A DNA stretch of 64,000 nucleotides. It comes from Flavobacteriales bacterium. Its GTDB lineage: Bacteria; Bacteroidota; Bacteroidia; Flavobacteriales_F; PHOS-HE28. The stretch spans positions 124,001 through 188,000 of the forward strand of contig JADJCS010000014.1 in assembly GCA_016703105.1 (NCBI GenBank), written 5' to 3'. The notes under the pieces are model-generated. The model worked only from the letters and a program-made list of their open reading frames with translations, had not been told where the DNA came from and did no database searches. The position numbers and the translations under genes were made by a program. Positions 1-7,628 of this stretch are shown in pieces (position 1 is the first letter of the stretch; every line of letters starts with the position of its first letter).

Positions 1-2
1 CC

Positions 3-2015
3 ATGGCGGCCACCTACCACGCGAACGGCACGGACATCTGGGTGCTCTTCTCCCGCCCTTCACCGGCCCGCATAGAACTGTACCTCCTCACCGCGAACGG
101 TTTCCAGGCTCCCATCACTACGCTGCCACCCAACAGCGACAACATTATGCGTCCGATATTCAGCCACAGTGGCAAGCGGCTGGCGATCACGTGGCGCACG
201 CCCTTCCCCTTCATCAATTCCTGGCACCTTTTTGACTTCGATCCCGCCACGGGTGCGTTAAGCAACCAGCTCGACTTCCCATTGCAGGGGTTCAACTTCG
301 CGCAGGCGTGCGAATTCTCCCCGAACGACCAGGTGCTCTACATGGCCGACTTCGATGGGTTGCACCAATACGACCTGACGCAAACCACCGCTTCGGCCAT
401 CCAGAACTCGCAGTACACGCTTAACCCGAACATCTCCCCATTGCACATTCGGCTTGCCCCAGATGGCAAGATCTATGATGAGGCGTTGTTCTCCGCGAAC
501 ATGGCCTCGATCGCGGCACCCAACAACCTGGGTGCCGCTTGCGCCTACACTACCATGAGCGTGGACCTTTCACCGGGCCGGGGCCAGATAGGTTTGCCGC
601 TCTTCGTGCGCGGCACCCCGTTCGCCGCCGAGCTGGCGTTGGACGCGCCCGATACCGCATGCGCGAGCGGCACGGCACAGATCGCCGTGCAGTTCGTGGA
701 TACCGCGTGCGCTTACACCTGGTACGTGAACGATAGCCTGGTGCAAGCCACCTTGGGCGATACCTTATTGGTGCTTCCGTATCCGGGCGTGGACAGCGCG
801 GCGGTGCGTGTGGTGAAGGCATGTCCCTGCGGCTACACTACAGGCACTCGCGTGGTACACTTCGTTCCGGCACCAGCGTTCTCGCTCGGTCCGGACACCG
901 TGGTGTGCGCGGGCCAGGGTCTGGTACTCGATGCCGGTCCCGCGTCGGCCTATTCCTGGTACGATGGAAGCACGCAGCAGACCGCGATCGTTACCGCGCC
1001 AGGTGTGGTATGGGTGGAGATCACCACCGCGCAAGGATGCGTGTTGCGTGATACGCTCGAGGTGGGCCAGATCCCCTTGATACCACCAGTTGATCTTGGC
1101 CCGAACGACACGATCTGCGCTGGCGCGGTGGCAGTGCTTGATGCGGGTCCCGGGTACCTTGCATACCAATGGCATGACCTCAGCATGGACCAGACCTTCA
1201 CGGCCTGGCAGACCGGCACCTATTGGGTATCGGTCCTATCCGCCTGCGGGACCTCTACGGATACGATCGCGGTGATCGCCATGCAGGAAGACCTGATCGA
1301 ACTCGGTCCTGATCCGGTGCTCTGTTCCACTGACCCGATCACCTTGACCGCCAGCGGCTTGATCGCCACCGCTTTGTGGAACGATGGCAGCGCGGACACC
1401 ACCTTGATGGCCACTCCTCCCGGCGTGTACTGGGTGGAGGTGACGGATGATCGTGGCTGCGCTGAGCGCGATTCCATTACGCTCACTATGGACACGCTGC
1501 CACCGATGCTGATCTGTCCACCGGATACCACGGTGTTCGTATCCGAAGGAGGTGCCCCGCTCCAACTTGTCCTGCCGGTCGCGGTAGCCACGGACGATTG
1601 CGCCTACACGTTGTTGAACGACTTCACGAACACCGGTGATGCGAGCGGTCTCTATCCGGCGGGTACCACCACCGTCACTTGGACGGCCACGGATGAACTC
1701 GGCAATACGACGACATGCGATATGACCGTGTTGATCGACCCCTCATATGCCGTTGGTGAGGTCGCGTGCGCCACGCACGATCTCTCCGTAGCACCGAACC
1801 CGAACGACGGAAGCTTCACGTTGCGCATCACCTGCGCCACGCCGGGCGGCTTGGTCTGCATGGTGGATGCGTTGGGCCGACAGGTCTCCGCGTGGGAACC
1901 AGTGTACTTGAGGACACACGCCATGGCGTTCCCCGGGCTCGCACCCGGTCACTTCACGCTGCGCATGGTGTTCGCGGACCGCATGCACCATGTGCCGGTA
2001 CTGATCACGCGATAA
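3..2015 (+). CDS. T9SS-secreted adhesin-like protein with HYR domain (5' truncated)
   Basis: Large secreted surface protein whose 5' end lies outside the window. The frame is open from base 3, there is no signal peptide, and the first Met is probably internal. Residues about 1-200 look like a WD40/YVTN-type propeller (blades such as MRPIFSHSGKRLAITW and EFSPNDQVLYMADFDGLHQYD). Residues 200-500 hold repeated Ig-like units built on LGPDTVVCAGQ / LDAGP / WYDGST. Residues about 505-580 are a HYR domain (CPPDTTVFVSEGGAP, then TTTVTWTATDELGNTTTC). The last 75 residues are a type A T9SS sorting domain (APNPNDGSFTL ... LGRQVSAW ... LAPGHFTLRM), which directs export across the outer membrane and anchoring at the surface. 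This architecture is typical of Bacteroidota gliding/adhesin proteins. The ligand cannot be inferred. Confidence 0.85.
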   Translation: MAATYHANGTDIWVLFSRPSPARIELYLLTANGFQAPITTLPPNSDNIMRPIFSHSGKRLAITWRTPFPFINSWHLFDFDPATGALSNQLDFPLQGFNFAQACEFSPNDQVLYMADFDGLHQYDLTQTTASAIQNSQYTLNPNISPLHIRLAPDGKIYDEALFSANMASIAAPNNLGAACAYTTMSVDLSPGRGQIGLPLFVRGTPFAAELALDAPDTACASGTAQIAVQFVDTACAYTWYVNDSLVQATLGDTLLVLPYPGVDSAAVRVVKACPCGYTTGTRVVHFVPAPAFSLGPDTVVCAGQGLVLDAGPASAYSWYDGSTQQTAIVTAPGVVWVEITTAQGCVLRDTLEVGQIPLIPPVDLGPNDTICAGAVAVLDAGPGYLAYQWHDLSMDQTFTAWQTGTYWVSVLSACGTSTDTIAVIAMQEDLIELGPDPVLCSTDPITLTASGLIATALWNDGSADTTLMATPPGVYWVEVTDDRGCAERDSITLTMDTLPPMLICPPDTTVFVSEGGAPLQLVLPVAVATDDCAYTLLNDFTNTGDASGLYPAGTTTVTWTATDELGNTTTCDMTVLIDPSYAVGEVACATHDLSVAPNPNDGSFTLRITCATPGGLVCMVDALGRQVSAWEPVYLRTHAMAFPGLAPGHFTLRMVFADRMHHVPVLITR

Positions 2016-2287
2016 CAGGCGATGTGGGTGCGTCGCCACACCCGTATCGGGCGATGGCAGCAATGGCCGTTGGGGTGGGAGAAGTTGGGCGATGGGGCGG
2101 CCACGGATCGAGGCGGATCTTCCCCGGCAGTGGCCCGTTGCGTTCACAGTGAAAGTACCGTTCGCAAGGTCCATTGACCACACTTGGCCCATGGCCGGCG
2201 CGGGTTTGCGCTATCCGGCGACCCGCGCGCCCGCTATGGCCTTGAATTCGCTGAGCGCTCGTGCTAACCCATTCAAACCAACGAACC

Positions 2288-2671
2288 ATGAGAACCGTGA
2301 TCGCCCTAGGCGCTTTCGCATTGATCGGCACCCTGAACGTGCAAGCGCAGGAAACCAAAGCCAGCCCCGCTGACAAGGCCTGGGTGGCCATCAACACCGA
2401 AAAACTGGACATGCAGCTCGGACTGAACGACGAGCAAGTAGCCAAAGTGAAGGACATCGACCTGCGCTACATCACCAAACACGAGTCGCTCGAGAACGCC
2501 ACTCCCGCGCTTTCGGAGAAGGAAATGTCCGACAAGACCGGCGCCCTGATGATCGAACGCGACCGGGAATTGAAAATGGTGTTGAACGCTGAGCAGTACG
2601 CCAAGTGGGACGACATGCGCCAGAAGGGCACCAGTGATCTTACACAGGAGAAGAAAGAGAAGATGAAGTAA
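2288..2671 (+). CDS. Small periplasmic helical protein, Spy/DUF4890-like
   Basis: A 127-residue exported protein. An upstream in-frame ATG at 2261 was rejected because the signal peptide (MRTVIALGAFALIGTLNVQAQ) begins at 2288. The mature part is highly charged and helical, with a central LNDEQVAKVKDIDLRY motif and a C-terminal VLNAEQYAKWDDMRQK motif. This L..Q...V..I and LxxEQYxKW pattern is seen in Bacteroidota DUF4890 and Spy/CpxP-like (LTxxQ) proteins, which act as periplasmic chaperones or envelope-stress sensors in characterised members. A paralogue lies at 5264-5665. A strong terminator follows at 2725-2756, so the gene is probably monocistronic. The specific function is unknown. Confidence 0.8.
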   Translation: MRTVIALGAFALIGTLNVQAQETKASPADKAWVAINTEKLDMQLGLNDEQVAKVKDIDLRYITKHESLENATPALSEKEMSDKTGALMIERDRELKMVLNAEQYAKWDDMRQKGTSDLTQEKKEKMK

Positions 2672-2724
2672 ACGGGCAGGCAGCGGCACGCAAGGGCCGC
2701 CACTTGATCGTTCTTCATCGAAAG

Positions 2725-2756
2725 CCAAGGCTCCAGGAATGGGGCCTTGGTGTTTT
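2725..2756 (+). terminator. Rho-independent terminator
   Basis: A 10-bp stem (2725-2734 with 2741-2750, one T-G wobble), loop AGGAAT, then TGTTTT. It ends the transcript of the Spy-like gene at 2288. Confidence 0.85.
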
Positions 2757-2949
2757 AAAGCGCAGGTGTGTCGCGTGTGAAGATCGCGGCCGTGCGTTGA
2801 AGCCTGCGACCGCTGTAGGCAAGCTCCCCACAGGAGGAGAAAAGAACAACTGGTCACGAACGGCGCATCGCTGGAACGAATATTTCCGGGTGCAGGATAC
2901 TCTTGGAGCCGTGCCGTGATCATGCGGTGCCGAACAAAACTCCCGTTCC

Positions 2950-3207
2950 ATGCCCACACGCGTCCTTCTGTTACCGGCCCTCTTTGTCCTGGCGTTGTCC
3001 GCAAAGGCCCAACCGCAGCTTTCCCGCTCGATCTTCAGCCCGCGTGATCCGAACAGCGGTATGCCTACAGGGCAATACCCCGTACAACCCAGTGGGTCGG
3101 CGAACGCGTATCGGGTGCCAGTGACGGACCGGACGAACGTGATCGTGCGGGCCACGCCCATTCGCTCATCCAGGGCGTACCCATTGACGGGTCGCCGTGA
3201 TCGGTAG
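2950..3207 (+). CDS. Small secreted protein, unrecognised
   Basis: An 85-residue frame with a good signal peptide (MPTRVLLLPALFVLALSAKAQ). The polar tail is rich in Pro, Ser, Arg and Thr, with no domain I recognise. It sits between a terminator upstream and the convergent terminator of the NTF2-like lipoprotein downstream. The signal peptide and isolated position support a real gene. The short length and lack of recognised relatives keep confidence moderate. Confidence 0.5.
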   Translation: MPTRVLLLPALFVLALSAKAQPQLSRSIFSPRDPNSGMPTGQYPVQPSGSANAYRVPVTDRTNVIVRATPIRSSRAYPLTGRRDR

Positions 3208-3233
3208 TCCGAGACGGAAGGACCTACAAGCAC

Positions 3234-3270
3234 AAAAAAAAGAAGTGCGCCCCGATCCGGAGCGCACTTC
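3234..3270 (-). terminator. Rho-independent terminator (minus strand)
   Basis: A 9-bp perfect stem (3242-3250 with 3262-3270). On the minus strand it is followed by eight T (3241-3234). It ends the NTF2-like lipoprotein transcript. Confidence 0.9.
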
Positions 3271-3285
3271 CCATGATATGCGCGA

Positions 3286-3810
3286 TCAGGATCCGGCTAC
3301 AGCGGCGGTGTCCTTAGCGGCCTCCTTGGGCGTCTCGCTCACACTGATGTCGCGGATGCACTGCCAGGTATCTCCGTTCTTGCGGAACACGCTGAAGTAG
3401 GTGCCGTGGTCCACCACGGTGCCGGCCGGATCGGCATCCGTCCACGAGCCGATCTCGGTCACATGGTCGTTGCCTACAAAGAGCTCCAGCACTTTGAAAG
3501 TGGGCTTAATGCCGATGGTGTCCTTAGCCATTTGTTCGGCCAGGCGCTGGCGCAGGGCGGGCTTGCCTTGGGCGGGCGCCTTCTCGCGGGCGTAACTCAC
3601 CACGTCATCCGCGTAGTAGGCCATCACGGCATCGGGGTCCTTGGCGATGGCGGCGGTGGCATAGGCATCTTCCATGGCTTGGATCTGGGCGGTGAGCACG
3701 GCCATGTCGACGGCGGGCACGGCCGCTTCAGTGGCCGGGGTGCTGCAGGAGCTCCAACATAGGGCGAGGCCTCCGAGGGTGATCGCAGGGATCAGGGTAC
3801 GCATGCGCAT
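3286..3810 (-). CDS. NTF2-like (SnoaL/DUF4440) lipoprotein
   Basis: A 174-residue lipoprotein. The start at 3810 is chosen because it directly precedes the signal peptide (MRMRTLIPAITLGGLALCWSSC, lipidated Cys at about 22). An in-frame ATG at 3903 would add an implausible leader. The mature domain has the SnoaL/DUF4440 signature: DAYATAAIAKDPDAVMAYYADDVV at the N-terminus, then HVTEIGSWTDADPAGTVVDHGTYFSVFRKNGD and W.CIRDI at the end. These folds bind small hydrophobic ligands or act as isomerases or inhibitors. The role here is unknown, but a periplasmic or membrane-associated location is likely. It is a single gene with its own terminator. Confidence 0.82.
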   Translation of the reverse strand: MRMRTLIPAITLGGLALCWSSCSTPATEAAVPAVDMAVLTAQIQAMEDAYATAAIAKDPDAVMAYYADDVVSYAREKAPAQGKPALRQRLAEQMAKDTIGIKPTFKVLELFVGNDHVTEIGSWTDADPAGTVVDHGTYFSVFRKNGDTWQCIRDISVSETPKEAAKDTAAVAGS

Positions 3811-4089
3811 GGTATGTGGGGTTGGTTGGTGACGTGGTGTTCTGAGATCCGTTGATCCGCCGTTCATCGCGGGAACGCAGGCCATGGCCCGCGTTCCTCT
3901 CAAAGATGATCATTCTCCCCCGCCGTTTCTCGAAGAACGAACGGACATTGGAGGTGGCGCCCTCTGTTCAGCACGCCCGGACGAACGCTGCCCGACACTT
4001 GAAAGCCGTTGGTCGAAAGACGCCGCTCGTCGTGGAACCGCTGATGCCCCCGCCCGTATCCGCTGTGTGATCAACGGAACGAACACCAA

Positions 4090-4100
4090 CCCCCCCCCCC
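4090..4100. repeat. Homopolymer C(11) tract upstream of a start codon
   Basis: Eleven consecutive C end 5 bases before the ATG at 4106, where the ribosome would bind. Tracts of this length are prone to slippage (see findings). Confidence 0.9.
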
Positions 4101-4105
4101 ACATC

Positions 4106-4633
4106 ATGGAAAAGCGGATCATCCCCGAATTGAAGGTCGGCCTCGCCCTTGCGCTCTTTTTGCTTTTCGGCTTCGCCCAGGCGGCCACACCACCTTCCAG
4201 CCCGCCCACCGCAGCGGCCAGCGAGGAGGCGGTGGTGATCACCGGCTGGCTCCAGGTGGAAGGCCTTACCATGAAGGATGTGATCGTGGAGGTGGAGGTG
4301 AACGGCACCACGCGGATAGCTCCTGTTTCAGAGACAGGCCGTTTCACGGTGGAGTTGCCAGCGAACGCCGAGGTGCTCCTGCGTTTCGAAAAGCCCGGGC
4401 ATCTCTCCAAAGAGGTGACCGTGGACACGCGCTATGCGGGGGACGGCAAGGGCGGCCAGAAGAAGCGCCATGTGAAGTTCGGCGTGATCATGGAGCTGGA
4501 GCGGTGGATGGGCGGTCTCACCTACGCGGGTCCCGTGGGTTCGATCGGTTTCGACCAGGGCGGTGGCTGCCTCGCGGTGGAGCACGACCGCACCATGGTG
4601 CCGGCCGAACAACGCAGGCCGATGGTGTTCTGA
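4106..4633 (+). CDS. Secreted carboxypeptidase-regulatory-like protein
   Basis: A 175-residue protein. The start at 4106 places the signal/anchor (KVGLALALFLLFGFAQAA) near the N-terminus, while the open frame upstream to 3884 is low-complexity and rejected. Residues about 45-120 form a small beta domain (VVITGWLQVEGLTMKDVIVEVEVNG ... GRFTVELPANAEVLLRFEKPGH) that resembles the carboxypeptidase-regulatory/CarboxypepD_reg folds of Bacteroidota surface proteins. The C-terminus contains a polar GGGCLAVEHDRT segment with no recognised function. A terminator at 4652-4688 follows. Confidence 0.75.
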   Translation: MEKRIIPELKVGLALALFLLFGFAQAATPPSSPPTAAASEEAVVITGWLQVEGLTMKDVIVEVEVNGTTRIAPVSETGRFTVELPANAEVLLRFEKPGHLSKEVTVDTRYAGDGKGGQKKRHVKFGVIMELERWMGGLTYAGPVGSIGFDQGGGCLAVEHDRTMVPAEQRRPMVF

Positions 4634-4651
4634 TCCCCCAGAGCGATCCGG

Positions 4652-4688
4652 GAAGGGGCTGTGCCGCACGCACGGCCCCTTCGTGTTC
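4652..4688 (+). terminator. Hairpin terminator
   Basis: A 13-bp stem (4652-4664 with 4670-4682, one T-G wobble) and loop CGCAC, followed by GTGTTC. The T tract is weak but the stem is strong. It lies 19 bases after the stop of the gene at 4106. Confidence 0.65.
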
Positions 4689-4763
4689 GCGACCCGTGGC
4701 ACGGTTGCTGCCCGAAGCTCCCGAACGGACGGCCGTACCTTGGTACATCCTGTCCGCACCCCC

Positions 4764-5126
4764 ATGCGCATGATGAAGACCCTCGTACCGTTCGCCGCTC
4801 TGATGTTATGTGGTCTTGATACCACGGCGCAGCCCACCACGGCCGGACCCTCCAGCGAGGTGTTGCAGAGCTGCCTGCTGGGCACACCCACTGAGACGTG
4901 GACCGCGCTGAAGCTCACGCGCGACCAATTGCGGCGGGTGCAGAACATCCAGGAGGCCTGCAAGGAGGAGTGCGGCGCGGCAGGCGCGAAGAAGCAGGCC
5001 AACCCCATCTCCAACGCGGATGGCACCACGGTGATGGCCGAGTTGGACAATATCCTCGACGATGACCAGTACCGCGCGTGGGTGGCCTATTGTACGGGAA
5101 GCTCGGGCGGACAGGTGCCGAAGTGA
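4764..5126 (+). CDS. Small secreted Cys-containing protein, unrecognised
   Basis: A 120-residue protein. The start at 4764 (alternatives at 4770 and 4773) gives the signal peptide MRMMKTLVPFAALMLCGLDTTAQ. The mature part is helical with LKLTRDQLRRVQNIQEAC and ILDDDQYRAWVAYC motifs, the same L..Q...V..I / DDQYRAW arrangement as the Spy-like genes at 2288 and 5264. It adds four to five cysteines (for example ACKEECG) that could form disulfides. I infer a divergent member of that helical periplasmic family. Confidence 0.7.
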   Translation: MRMMKTLVPFAALMLCGLDTTAQPTTAGPSSEVLQSCLLGTPTETWTALKLTRDQLRRVQNIQEACKEECGAAGAKKQANPISNADGTTVMAELDNILDDDQYRAWVAYCTGSSGGQVPK

Positions 5127-5263
5127 TCGTCGGTCCGCGGTGTCCTTGGATCGGAAGCGGTGGTGCTCGTCCGATCGTGAACGAATGTTAATTCAACACC
5201 GTGCGATCGAACCCCGCATGGTGATCGATGTCCCACCCCTACACGACCAAACAGAACGAAGAC

Positions 5264-5665
5264 ATGAAGCAAGGAATGATGATCGCGGCGTTCACCCTAT
5301 TGATGGCCGCGAGCGCCCAGGCGCAGGAAAGGCAGGTGCGCACGCCGCAGGAACGGGCCAAGGCACAGACCGAGCGGATGACGCGGGAACTGGCACTGAG
5401 CCCCGATCAAGCCGCCAAGGTCGAGGCCATCCATTTGAAGTACGCCGAACAGGCCGAGGTGATGCGCAAGGAGCGCGAAGCCCAACGCGCCGCCATGGAG
5501 AAGGAGGGTAAAGGCAAGGACATGCGCGCCGCGCGCGAAGCGGACATGAAGGCGGTGCTCACATCCGAGCAGTACGAAAAGTGGCTGGCCCAGCGTGAAG
5601 CGATGAAGGAGCAGCACATGCAGCAGCGCAAAGAGTCGCGCGACGATCAGAAGGAGAGGGAGTAG
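5264..5665 (+). CDS. DUF4890/Spy-like periplasmic helical protein
   Basis: A 133-residue exported protein. The ATG at 5264 opens the signal peptide MKQGMMIAAFTLLMAASAQAQ, and the upstream ATG at 5228 is rejected. The mature chain is almost entirely helical and extremely rich in Glu, Lys, Arg and Gln. It carries LALSPDQAAKVEAIHLKYAE and VLTSEQYEKWLAQREAM, the hallmark of DUF4890 in Bacteroidota. It is a paralogue of the gene at 2288. The likely role is envelope chaperone or stress factor, inferred from Spy/CpxP and not shown directly. Confidence 0.82.
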   Translation: MKQGMMIAAFTLLMAASAQAQERQVRTPQERAKAQTERMTRELALSPDQAAKVEAIHLKYAEQAEVMRKEREAQRAAMEKEGKGKDMRAAREADMKAVLTSEQYEKWLAQREAMKEQHMQQRKESRDDQKERE

Positions 5666-5689
5666 GGGAAAGAGCGGGCCGATACACCG

Positions 5690-6058
5690 CTACCGCGCAC
5701 CGATCTTGCTGGCCGCTCGCACCATCGCGGCGGTCACCTTCGGTGCGTTGCCGATAAAGATCTCGTTATCAAGGATCATCACCGGCCGCTTCAGGAAGGT
5801 GTATTCCTGCAGGATGTACTTGCGGTAGTCCTTCTCGGTGAGCGTCTTCTCCTTCAATCCAAGTGCGCGGTACTTCAGTGCGATGCGGCTGAACAGCGCC
5901 TCGTAACTACCGGCGAGCTTCTTCATCGCATCGAGTTCGGCAGACGTGATCGGATCGCCCTTGATCTCGCGCATCGTGAAGCTCTTCAGGTTCGGGATCT
6001 CTTTCAAGATGCGCTCGCACGTGCTACACGTGCCGAGGTAGTAGATGATGCGGGGCAT
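5690..6058 (-). CDS. ArsC/Spx-family thioredoxin-fold protein
   Basis: A 122-residue cytosolic protein with the ArsC/Spx fold: an N-terminal YYLGTCSTCERILKE with a CxxC pair at residues 11 and 14, a central REIKGDPITSAELDAMKK, and a C-terminal FLKRPVMILDNEIFIGN (the RP-xxx-ID loop that follows the cis-proline). Family members are glutaredoxin-dependent arsenate reductases or redox regulators. The CxxC pair and the absence of an ars operon argue for a general thiol oxidoreductase. It begins 4 bases after the stop of asnS and is presumably cotranscribed with it. Confidence 0.85.
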   Translation of the reverse strand: MPRIIYYLGTCSTCERILKEIPNLKSFTMREIKGDPITSAELDAMKKLAGSYEALFSRIALKYRALGLKEKTLTEKDYRKYILQEYTFLKRPVMILDNEIFIGNAPKVTAAMVRAASKIGAR

Positions 6059-6062
6059 GATC

Positions 6063-7520
<1,458 letters not shown>

Positions 7521-7534
7521 GGGTCTTGGGCTTC

Positions 7535-7580
7535 GCCCGCCGAACCCCGGGCTTGACCCGGGGGAAGGCGGGCAAAGATG
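7535..7580 (-). promoter_or_regulatory. asnS promoter (-7 box) and leader hairpin
   Basis: On the minus strand CATCTTTG (7580-7573) matches the Bacteroidota -7 consensus TAnnTTTG at 7 of 8 positions. Immediately downstream, in the predicted leader, is a perfect two-part hairpin: 7-bp outer stem 7535-7541/7567-7573, symmetrical GAA/GAA internal loop, 7-bp inner stem 7545-7551/7557-7563, loop of five. It could protect the 5' end or regulate initiation. No T-box-like feature was seen. Confidence 0.5.
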
Positions 7581-7628
7581 CGGAAGAGCGTTGAAGCACC
7601 GCGTACGCGCCGATGGGCGCTGCCTGAA

